From NCBI GenBank assembly GCA_021781255.1, contig JAJXXG010000800.1, positions 1 through 6,416 on the forward strand: 6,416 nucleotides of DNA, given 5' to 3'. The notes beneath the pieces were generated by a model, which saw only the letters and a list, made by a program, of their open reading frames with translations, did no database searches and had not been told where the DNA came from. Shown piece by piece: positions 1-5,596 of the stretch; positions within the stretch are counted from its first letter, which is position 1; each line of letters opens with the position of its first letter. This DNA is from Acidobacteriota bacterium. Its GTDB lineage: Bacteria; Acidobacteriota; Terriglobia; Terriglobales; Acidobacteriaceae. Made by a program: the position numbers and the translations under genes.

Positions 1-530
1 CCACCACGCTCACCGTCCCGCCCCGCTTCGTCGAGCCCGGCCCCGATGCGCTCAAGCAAATCCAGGCCGAGCAGCAGCTCAAGGCGAGGGTATTCGCCGC
101 CAGCGCCGCTACGCCCCTCTGGCTCGGCAGCTTTCGCGCGCCCGTTCGCGCCGCGCCCACTGACAGCTTCGGCACGCGCCGCCTCTTCAACGGCGAACTG
201 GCCAGCATTCATAAAGGAATGGATTTCCGCGCCCGCCCCGGCACGCCCGTCCGCGCCGCCAATGCCGGAGTCGTCGTCCTCGCCCGCCCGCTCTACTATG
301 AGGGCAACTGCGTCATCCTCGACCACGGCCTCGGCCTCTACACGCTCTCCATGCACATGAGCCGCTTCAGCGTCCACGAAGGCCAGCATGTCGCCAAAGG
401 CCAGCTCCTCGGCCTCAGCGGAGCCACCGGCCGCGTCACCGGGCCCCACCTGCACTGGGCCGTCCGCTGGCAGGGCGCCTACCTCGACCCCGCAAAACTC
501 CTGCGCCTGAATTTGAATGCGCTGCGTTGA
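1..530 (+). CDS. M23 family metallopeptidase (LytM-type endopeptidase), C-terminal part, 5' truncated by window edge
   Basis: Zinc endopeptidases of this family cut peptide cross-links of peptidoglycan and act in the cell envelope. The frame is open from the window edge (first full codon at base 3), with 175 visible residues and a TGA stop at 528-530. A linker with 'PPRFVEP' and 'FRAPVRAAPTDSFGTRR' leads into the peptidase core. Counting from base 3, the zinc ligands are H70 and D74 (HKGMD, the family HxxxD) and H151 (HLHW, second His of HxH). H118 in 'MHMS' and H149 fit the remaining active-site histidines, so the enzyme looks catalytically intact. 'SGATGRVTGPHLHW' is a hallmark of the family. 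The N-terminus, including any signal peptide or SH3-like region, lies outside the window. A methionine at 219 begins inside the zinc motif region and cannot be the true start. An overlapping-hairpin region follows the stop. Confidence 0.93.
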   Translation, partial: TTLTVPPRFVEPGPDALKQIQAEQQLKARVFAASAATPLWLGSFRAPVRAAPTDSFGTRRLFNGELASIHKGMDFRARPGTPVRAANAGVVVLARPLYYEGNCVILDHGLGLYTLSMHMSRFSVHEGQHVAKGQLLGLSGATGRVTGPHLHWAVRWQGAYLDPAKLLRLNLNALR

Positions 531-538
531 CGCCCGTG

Positions 539-631
539 TCAGGGCACGAGTTTACTCGTGACGTAAGTGCCCTGAAATCATCGTGGCCTTCAGGCCCTGC
601 GGTTCACCTTTCTTCCGCCGCTTCCTACGGC
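539..631. repeat. Cluster of overlapping inverted repeats, REP-like or attenuator-like, downstream of the M23 gene
   Basis: Several perfect inverted repeats overlap here. TCAGGGCAC (539-547) pairs with GTGCCCTGA (567-575). CACGAG (545-550) pairs with CTCGTG (555-560) around a TTTA loop. CCTGAA (571-576) pairs with TTCAGG (589-594). GGCC (585-588) pairs with GGCC (593-596). Further on, GCCG (617-620) pairs with CGGC (628-631). Because the arms share bases, not all the stems can form fully at once. Possible roles are a dispersed palindromic repeat, a U-tract-poor transcription end for the M23 gene, or a structured leader upstream of the kinase. The repeats are seen directly; the role is unknown. 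Confidence 0.6.
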
Positions 632-646
632 AGCGCCACCTCGCGC

Positions 647-674
647 TTGGCTTCTTCCGGTGCTCGCGTAAAAT
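647..674 (+). promoter_or_regulatory. Candidate sigma70-type promoter for the pseudokinase gene
   Basis: TTGGCT (647-652) and TAAAAT (669-674) are separated by 16 bp, a fair match to -35/-10 boxes. Transcription would begin around 681, only a few bases before the ATG at 685. That would give an almost leaderless mRNA and would explain why no Shine-Dalgarno sequence precedes the gene. This is based on pattern only. Confidence 0.35.
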
Positions 675-684
675 GTCTTCGACC

Positions 685-1992
685 ATGAACACAGCGGCAA
701 ATCGCGGTGATTGGGTCGGGCTCGTCATTGATGGAAGATTGACCCTCCTGCAATGGCTGGGCGGCTCTGCGCGGAGTGATGTCTTCCTGACGGAACTGCC
801 GGGCCACCCACCGCAGAAGGCCGCCATCAAGTTGATTCCTGCGGATGGCGCGGACGCGGAGGCACGCATGGCAGGCTGGGCGCTGGCAAGGAACCTTCCG
901 CATCCCCACCTGATGCGCCTGTTGGACACCGGACATTGCCGGATCGACGGTGCCACGCTCCTCTACGCGGTGACAGAATTGGCCGACGAAGTTCTCGCCG
1001 GGATTCTTCCGGAGCGGGCCCTCACTCCCGACGAAACCAAAGAGATGCTCGATCCAGTCCTCAATGCGCTCGGCTATCTTCATGGAAAGGGTCTGGTGCA
1101 TGGTCACCTGAAGCCGTCGAACATCCTGGTCGTCGATAATCAGTTGAAGCTCTCCGGGGACGGCCTGTGTGCTGCGGGCGAGCGAGGCAGTGAAGCTACC
1201 GCGCCAAGTGTCTATGACGCGCCGGAAGTCGCCGCCGGAACGATCTCCCCGGCTGCGGATATCTGGTCGCTGGGCGTCACTATCGTCGAAGCGCTCACCC
1301 AGCATCCGCCGCTATGGCGAAGCCCCACACACAGGGAACTGGTTGTGCCGGAGTCCATTCCAGAGCCCTTTGCAGGCATTGCGCGGCGGTGTCTCCAGCA
1401 TGACCCCGCGCGCCGATGCACCGTCGCCGATGTCAAGGCTCGTCTCGCGCCGGCGCAGCCTCTTCCTGCCGCTCCCGGCACGACGCAGCCTCTTCCCGAC
1501 ACGGCCCGCGAGCCGCGCAAAGCGGTGCCAGCCAAACTGCGCGGGACGGTAATGATCGTTGCCGTACTCGCGCTGCTTGGTTTCATCGTCGCACTGCAAA
1601 TGCGCTCGCACAAAAGTCAGGCATCCTTGCCTGCGGCAAGCCCGCCGCAGGCGTCCGGTCCCGTCACGGAACCCCCCAGGGGAGTCAGGATGGAGGGTGC
1701 GGTTGCGCAGCGCGTTCTGCCCGACGTACTGCCCAGTGCAAGGGAGTCCATTCGAGGCACGGTCGCCGTGGAGATACGAGTCAGCGTCGATCCCAAGGGC
1801 AATGTTTCAGACGCCACGTTCGAATCGGCTGGGCCAAGCAGGTATTTCGGCAGAGTAGCCCTCGAAGCGGCTCGCCAATGGAGGTTCAAGCCTGCGCAAG
1901 TGGGCGGCCAGGCCATCGCGAGCGTCTGGGTCCTGCGATTCGAGTTCAGACAAACAGGAACCGATGTCACCCCCGTCGATGTTTCGCATTAG
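685..1992 (+). CDS. Predicted membrane pseudokinase (Ser/Thr kinase-like domain) with C-terminal TonB-type domain
   Basis: The protein has 435 residues from ATG 685. Residues 15-255 follow the protein-kinase fold: AIK lysine K49, 'HPHLMRLLDTG' (subdomain IV-like), a catalytic-loop equivalent at 139-146 (HGHLKPSN), APE at 179-181, DIWSLG at 192-197 and the C…DPARR segment at 236-244. The HRD aspartate is replaced by H141 and the DFG segment reads GDG (158-160). The two acidic residues needed for phosphotransfer are therefore missing, although K143 and N146 remain. A Pro/Ala-rich linker leads to one membrane helix (about 287-306), a second Pro-rich spacer, and residues 340-422, which resemble a TonB C-terminal domain ('GTVAVEIRVSVDPKGNV…ALEAARQWRFKPA'). 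The predicted topology is a cytoplasmic kinase-like domain with the TonB-like domain outside the inner membrane. It probably binds a ligand or protein rather than phosphorylating. The in-frame starts GTG 583 and ATG 673 are less likely: 583 lies within the hairpin cluster and 673 overlaps the -10-like box. Confidence 0.85.
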   Translation: MNTAANRGDWVGLVIDGRLTLLQWLGGSARSDVFLTELPGHPPQKAAIKLIPADGADAEARMAGWALARNLPHPHLMRLLDTGHCRIDGATLLYAVTELADEVLAGILPERALTPDETKEMLDPVLNALGYLHGKGLVHGHLKPSNILVVDNQLKLSGDGLCAAGERGSEATAPSVYDAPEVAAGTISPAADIWSLGVTIVEALTQHPPLWRSPTHRELVVPESIPEPFAGIARRCLQHDPARRCTVADVKARLAPAQPLPAAPGTTQPLPDTAREPRKAVPAKLRGTVMIVAVLALLGFIVALQMRSHKSQASLPAASPPQASGPVTEPPRGVRMEGAVAQRVLPDVLPSARESIRGTVAVEIRVSVDPKGNVSDATFESAGPSRYFGRVALEAARQWRFKPAQVGGQAIASVWVLRFEFRQTGTDVTPVDVSH

Positions 1993-2009
1993 GGCCGGTT
2001 CGCACCACC

Positions 2010-2038
2010 CGGGCGGGGGCGCCGGGAACCCGTTTTTT
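2010..2038 (+). terminator. Weak candidate terminator for the pseudokinase gene
   Basis: A very GC-rich stretch contains short complementary arms (CGGG 2010-2013 with CCCG 2029-2032) and is followed directly by six T residues (2033-2038). An overlapping alternative hairpin pairs CCGGGAA (2022-2028) with TTCCCGG (2037-2043). It is placed 18 bp after the stop. The stem is short and the fold ambiguous, so this is a moderate guess. Confidence 0.4.
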
Positions 2039-2087
2039 CCCGGTTCGAGGAGTGACGAGTGGCAGCAACATTGGGAACGCCCGCCGG

Positions 2088-2114
2088 AAAAACCAAAGCG
2101 GCGCAGTGCGCCGC
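2088..2114 (-). terminator. Rho-independent terminator of the alpha/beta hydrolase gene
   Basis: Read on the minus strand, a perfect palindromic stem GCGGCGCA/TGCGCCGC (2098-2114, one central base; about 6 bp with a 5-nt loop in practice) is followed by TTTGGTTTTT (2097-2088). It starts 20 bp beyond the hydrolase stop codon. An outer pair of arms, CCCGCCG (2080-2086) and CGGCGGG (2120-2126), brackets it and could enlarge or compete with the structure. Confidence 0.7.
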
Positions 2115-2133
2115 CGCATCGGCGGGTCCGGTT

Positions 2134-3399
2134 CTAATCGGAAACAGCTTCCTCCGGCCGCGCCACCTCGCACACAGCCGCCTTCTCCGCCCGCAGCGCC
2201 TTGAACGCCCGGTACACAAACGAGCCCATGAACCACCCGTCCATGTATTGGAACGGCGTCTCGCCCGTGGTGTAGTGGCCGCACGGCAGCACGCGCTTCT
2301 CAAACTTCAGCCCCACGCGCTCAAACGCCTGAATCACCTGCAGCGAGTACTCCCGCGGAAACGTCAGGTCATAGTCGGAATACACCAGCAGCGCCTGCTT
2401 CTGCGAGCCGCCCGCCTCCGCGCTCATGATCTTCTCAAAGTAGCTCACCGGGCTGATCGCCGCCCACAGCGCGCGTATCCGCTCCTGCGTCAGTCCCGCG
2501 TCCTTCAGCGCCGTCTGGATATGCCGCGTGCTCTGCCCCGCCCACACCACATCGCCAAACGATGTCGAAGCATGGTTGAACGCATTCACCCGCAGCCGCT
2601 TGTCGTGCGCGCTCGCCAGGTACGCGTAGCATGAGCCAAGGCTCGTCCCCAGCACGCCGAAGTGCTCGTAGCCCTGATCCTCGAGCCAGTCCACGCAGCA
2701 GCGGATATCCACCACCGCCTGCCTGCACGCTGAAAGCGTTCGCCCCACGTTCGCGCTCACCGCATAGTCCGACCGCTCCAGCTCGCTCGGCCTGCGAATG
2801 TCGTGATACGGCTTCGAAAGCCGCAGCGCCGAAATCCCCATGCGGTTGAAAATCGCGCACAGCGCGTTATGGCTGAAGGCGTCCGCGTTCCACTGCGGCA
2901 GCACCACAATCGCCTGCTTCGGCCGCAAGCCGTCCTTATGCGCTGGCGCGGGATACCACCGCGCATTCACCAGATCGTTCTCCGGATACTGCGTCCGCTC
3001 CGGCGACGTGAAACGCAAAAACTGCGCCCGCGGAATCTTTCCCTCCGCCGCCTGCTGCTTGAGCGCAGCGTCCCGGGCCAGCGTCTCCGCCCGCACGTTC
3101 GTCGGGAAAAGCTCCGGATGCCGCTCCTCCAGCCGGAAGTCCGCAGGCCGCTCGTAACCGAAAAACCTGTCGCTGTTGCGAATCAGCAATTGGTTGATGC
3201 GCACCATGGCCAGTTCGGCCGCCGCATCGTCGCGCACGTTCTCAGGGCAGGGAACAGCAGAGCCAAAGCCATGCGCCTCAAGAAAAGGCGCAATCCACTC
3301 AAAGCCCCACTCCAGCGGCCGCACCACGCGATTCTCATCGCGTGTCGTCAGCCGCGTCTCCCACTCATACATCCACCGCGCGTATCGGTCCCTGAACAT
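2134..3399 (-). CDS. Alpha/beta-hydrolase family protein, possibly related to the ABHD18/DUF2048 group
   Basis: The protein has 421 residues from an ATG at 3399 to a TAG at 2134, with no signal peptide or membrane helix, so it is probably cytoplasmic. The hydrolase core occupies roughly residues 160-400. The nucleophile elbow is GTSLGS with S253; the acid is D342 or D344 in 'VYSDYDLTFP'; the catalytic histidine is H375 in 'LPCGHYTTG'. The segment 'VVLPQWNAD' (165-173) occupies the place of the oxyanion-hole HG motif. The first 150 residues form a family-specific N-terminal region with many aromatic and Arg residues ('RYARWMYEWETRL'). The triad suggests an active serine hydrolase such as an esterase, lipase or acylhydrolase; substrate is unknown. 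The overall design, with a long N-terminal part and 'P.W.A..H…', recalls the ABHD18-type family, but this is recall and not a search. It lies 75 bp downstream of the DUF3883 gene on the same strand and ends at a good terminator. The start has only a weak GGA-like Shine-Dalgarno. Confidence 0.88.
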   Translation of the reverse strand: MFRDRYARWMYEWETRLTTRDENRVVRPLEWGFEWIAPFLEAHGFGSAVPCPENVRDDAAAELAMVRINQLLIRNSDRFFGYERPADFRLEERHPELFPTNVRAETLARDAALKQQAAEGKIPRAQFLRFTSPERTQYPENDLVNARWYPAPAHKDGLRPKQAIVVLPQWNADAFSHNALCAIFNRMGISALRLSKPYHDIRRPSELERSDYAVSANVGRTLSACRQAVVDIRCCVDWLEDQGYEHFGVLGTSLGSCYAYLASAHDKRLRVNAFNHASTSFGDVVWAGQSTRHIQTALKDAGLTQERIRALWAAISPVSYFEKIMSAEAGGSQKQALLVYSDYDLTFPREYSLQVIQAFERVGLKFEKRVLPCGHYTTGETPFQYMDGWFMGSFVYRAFKALRAEKAAVCEVARPEEAVSD

Positions 3400-3474
3400 G
3401 CAATCAGTCCAAGTTTATCAGCCGATACGCCGAAGACCCGCTAACTCAGATTGGCTAGGTGCGGGAGAATGAGC

Positions 3475-4311
3475 TCAAAATGATGCCCGCCATGTCTCCG
3501 GCCTGAGATGAACTACGCCTTCGAGCGGCGGAACTATGGTAAAGATGCGCGGCTGCCTCGCGAACATGTGTACTCGGTAAATACACCAGTCTTCCGGGCG
3601 CTCCATTGCTAGTTCGCTCTCGTTTCGGCTCAGGAAGAACGGAGTCCGCGCGGCGCCATTCGTAGTCTTGACCTCGATAAGACGCTCGCGACCGCGCGGA
3701 TCGAACGAAAACACATCGTAGCCAGCTCCGTCCCCATCTTCTGCAGCCACCCATTTGACTTTTCGCGACAGGTCCTCACGGTTTGCTAGAGCGAGTTTTT
3801 GGCGCTCAACATCCACGACGAAAGCCTCACCAGCTTTTCCCAGTGCGCGATTGCGATGATCCCGCTCAACGGGGTCGAACTTGCGCACCAGCCTTTGCAG
3901 CGGCTCAGGTATCTCTCTCTTATCGGATGTCTCGCGCGCTGGTGGGTCAACAAAAATCGCCGTTGCTGTATCGACTCGCTGTGGCGAAGCCGGAGTGAAG
4001 GTCAGAACTTCCGGGTGACGCGCGAGATATCTTTCAATCGCGCCGAATATCGCGACCTGATAGTTGCGCTTGGGAATATATCCAGGAATCCATGGAAGGC
4101 CTAACTCGTCAAGCACAGCCGAAATGTTCTGGTGTTTGAATTCGATGGACTTGTGCGTGCGGCCAATTTCCGCCATCAGAGCCGCACTATGCCTCGACTT
4201 GACATAGCGCTTGGCAGCAAGGTCATCGGCGAGCATGGCGAAATAGTCAGCGATGATGGCATCAAGTTCATCAGCGCGCCAAGGCTTACCGACTTTTTCA
4301 TCATCAGCCAT
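3475..4311 (-). CDS. DUF3883 domain-containing protein (predicted PD-(D/E)XK nuclease-like fold)
   Basis: The protein has 278 residues; an AGGA Shine-Dalgarno lies 8 nt before the ATG at 4311. The N-terminal part (about 5-100) contains the recurring module 'W…ELDAIIADYFAML…KSRHSAALM…GRTHKSIEFKHQNISAVLDELGLPWIPGYIPKRNYQ', also seen as a leader on other nuclease-like proteins. The C-terminal part (about 150-265) matches DUF3883 (the NO VEIN C-terminal domain): GKAGEAFV (E162), 'DGDGAGYDVFSFD' (D199), 'RLIEVKTT' (E213, K215) and 'PFFLSRNE'. The E…D…EVK arrangement is that of restriction-endonuclease-like cores, so DNA or nucleic-acid binding or cleavage is likely; the biological role is not established. 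Relatives often occur in restriction and other defence neighbourhoods, but no methylase, helicase or ATPase partner is visible here. Sampled lines of the gene are about 48-60% GC, against 65-73% in the hydrolase and nadD genes, which suggests later acquisition. Confidence 0.88.
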   Translation of the reverse strand: MADDEKVGKPWRADELDAIIADYFAMLADDLAAKRYVKSRHSAALMAEIGRTHKSIEFKHQNISAVLDELGLPWIPGYIPKRNYQVAIFGAIERYLARHPEVLTFTPASPQRVDTATAIFVDPPARETSDKREIPEPLQRLVRKFDPVERDHRNRALGKAGEAFVVDVERQKLALANREDLSRKVKWVAAEDGDGAGYDVFSFDPRGRERLIEVKTTNGAARTPFFLSRNESELAMERPEDWCIYRVHMFARQPRIFTIVPPLEGVVHLRPETWRASF

Positions 4312-4394
4312 TTGCCCGGTCCTGACTTAGGCAGCTTTCAGCGGCCCTGCCGTGTGCATAAGCTCCGGATTTTCGCGCCCGAGGATTTCGCGCC

Positions 4395-4820
4395 TCACGC
4401 CCGCCGCTTCGCCCCCCGCTTCAGCGTCCAATGCTCCGCCCCCAGCCAGCCCACGCTCAGCAGCATGATCAGCGCAATAATCCCCTGCGAAATCACGCAG
4501 TACAGGCACCACACGCCCAGGTCGAACTCTTCGATAAACGTCAGCCGCAGCGCAAAGCAGAACGCCGCAAACGCCATCACCGTCAGCATGAAGCGCCATC
4601 CCAGCAGCGCCAGCCCCGCCAGCAGCAGGTAGCCCGCAATCCCAATCGCCGCCACCGGCGCCGGCCCAATCATGGCAAATGGACTGTGATTCACCACTCC
4701 GCAGTCCCAGTGCTCGTTAATCGAGCACGGCTCCGTCTTGGTCGAGTAGTGAACCTGCAACGCCAGCCCGGAAACCACCACGCCCGCCAGCGCAAGAACG
4801 GCAATCAAATAACGCATCAT
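4395..4820 (-). CDS. Vitamin K epoxide reductase (VKOR) family protein, stand-alone membrane thiol oxidoreductase
   Basis: Bacterial VKOR homologues pass electrons from a periplasmic thioredoxin-like partner to quinone and so drive disulfide bond formation, doing the work of DsbB. The 141-residue protein is nearly all membrane: helices at about 4-24, 53-73, 76-95 and 104-126. The loop cysteine pair is C32 and C40 ('PCSINEHWDC'), followed by S46 in the conserved 'NHSPFA' segment. The quinone-proximal CXXC is C105-C108 ('WCLYC') at the start of the last helix. All family redox residues are therefore present. There is no fused thioredoxin domain, so a separate partner must exist elsewhere. Two consecutive ATGs (4820 and 4817) are possible starts, and neither has a clear Shine-Dalgarno. 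The gene is divergent from nadD. The DUF3883 gene follows 83 bp downstream on the same strand and may be co-transcribed. Confidence 0.93.
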   Translation of the reverse strand: MMRYLIAVLALAGVVVSGLALQVHYSTKTEPCSINEHWDCGVVNHSPFAMIGPAPVAAIGIAGYLLLAGLALLGWRFMLTVMAFAAFCFALRLTFIEEFDLGVWCLYCVISQGIIALIMLLSVGWLGAEHWTLKRGAKRRA

Positions 4821-4868
4821 ATTGTCTACGATGCTAATGCATCACCCCGCGGGCATTACCATGACTCC
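4821..4868. promoter_or_regulatory. Divergent promoter region between VKOR and nadD
   Basis: Only 48 bp separate the two start codons, so the promoter elements of both genes must lie here or extend into the opposite coding sequence. A -10-like TACGAT (4827-4832) on + is visible without a convincing -35. On the minus strand the A/T-richer part adjoins the VKOR start. No confident box pair and no clear Shine-Dalgarno for either gene was found. Confidence 0.3.
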
Positions 4869-5594
4869 ATGGCCGATCCGGCAATCCAGGGCAGTCGCGT
4901 AGCCTTTTTCGGAGGCAGTTTTGACCCGCCCCATCGCGGCCATCTCGCCGTGGCCCGCGCCGCGCGCGACGCGCTCCAGCTTGACTCCGTGCTCTTCGCG
5001 CCCGTCGGCGCACAGCCGCTCAAGCCTCACGGCTCCACCGCCAGTTTTGCCGACCGCGTCGCCATGACCCGCCTCGCCATCGCCAACGAGCCCGCCTTTG
5101 CCGTCTCGCTCGTGGACGCACCCACCCCCACCGGCAGGCCCAACTTCACCATCGACACCCTCGAGCGTCTGCGCGCCGAACTCCCCGGCGGCGGCACGCT
5201 CTTCTGCCTCATGGGAGCCGACTCCTTCCACGGCCTCCGCCAATGGCATCGCGGTGCGGAAATCCCCTTCGTCGCTCCGCTCATCGTCGCCTCGCGCCCC
5301 GGCCAGCCGCTCACCGACCTCGCCGCCGCGCTCCCCGCAGGCCTCTCCATCAGCGCCGAACCCGCGCAGCCAGATGCCGCACAGCCCGCTCAGGTCCAGC
5401 TCCGCCGCTACACCCTCCGCAACGCCGCCGGAGACACGACGCCCCTCTACCTGCTCCCCGGCCTGCATATCAACATCAGCGCCTCTAAGATTCGCGCCCA
5501 GGCGCGCGCCGCCCTTGGCCGCCTGACCGCAGGCCACGAGCTCCTGCCCGACGCCGTCGCCGAGTACATCGCCTCACACAACCTCTATCGATAG
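4869..5594 (+). CDS. nadD: Nicotinate (nicotinamide)-nucleotide adenylyltransferase NadD
   Basis: NadD joins ATP and nicotinate mononucleotide to make deamido-NAD, the penultimate step of NAD synthesis, in the cytoplasm. The 241-residue protein has the nucleotidyltransferase signature 'FFGGSFDPPHRGHL' (13-26) with the HxGH motif H22-H25. It also has 'PVGAQPLKPH' (45-54), the substrate-site segment 'LMGADSFHGLRQWHR' (114-128), 'ASRPG' (141-145) and the C-terminal 'ISASKIR' (203-209), equivalent to the family ISST.IR motif. A segment at about 158-195, rich in Ala, Pro and Gln, makes it longer than typical NadD proteins of about 190-215 residues. The start ATG 4869 places the signature close to the N-terminus as usual; the frame stays open far upstream, but that part is only antisense to VKOR. 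It is not next to obgE or rsfS, its usual partners in many bacteria. It meets the marR gene tail to tail. Confidence 0.96.
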   Translation: MADPAIQGSRVAFFGGSFDPPHRGHLAVARAARDALQLDSVLFAPVGAQPLKPHGSTASFADRVAMTRLAIANEPAFAVSLVDAPTPTGRPNFTIDTLERLRAELPGGGTLFCLMGADSFHGLRQWHRGAEIPFVAPLIVASRPGQPLTDLAAALPAGLSISAEPAQPDAAQPAQVQLRRYTLRNAAGDTTPLYLLPGLHINISASKIRAQARAALGRLTAGHELLPDAVAEYIASHNLYR

Positions 5595-5596
5595 CG

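Noticed and set aside
583..684. N-terminal extension of the pseudokinase from GTG 583
   Set aside because: It runs through the hairpin cluster, encodes an Arg/Cys-rich stretch unlike the rest of the protein, and has no Shine-Dalgarno; the kinase-like domain starts naturally after ATG 685.
625..1305. Long minus-strand open frame (226 codons) opposite the pseudokinase gene
   Set aside because: The translation has no recognisable motif and mirrors the codon pattern of the real gene; treated as an antisense shadow.
1458..1507. Imprecise direct repeat coding for QPLP…QPLP in the pseudokinase linker
   Set aside because: Short low-complexity Pro-rich linker sequence, expected by chance in such regions.
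2059..2634. Plus-strand open frame opposite the hydrolase gene
   Set aside because: Arg/His/Leu-rich translation typical of antisense frames in high-GC genes; it also runs through the minus-strand terminator.
3437..3465. Inverted repeat CCCGC/GCGGG after the DUF3883 gene as a terminator
   Set aside because: Only 5 bp with a 19-nt loop and no T-tract on either side; too weak to call.
2134..4820. VKOR, DUF3883 and hydrolase as a single functional operon or new system
   Set aside because: Same strand but 75-83 bp gaps, different base composition and no shared pathway; co-transcription is possible but a joint function is not supported.
4431..4868. Upstream extension of the nadD frame through VKOR
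   Set aside because: The extension is the antisense of the VKOR gene, and the NadD signature begins close to ATG 4869 as expected.
4842..5537. Minus-strand open frame (231 codons) opposite nadD
   Set aside because: Gly/Glu/Ala-rich shadow of a C-rich coding strand, no motif or ribosome site.
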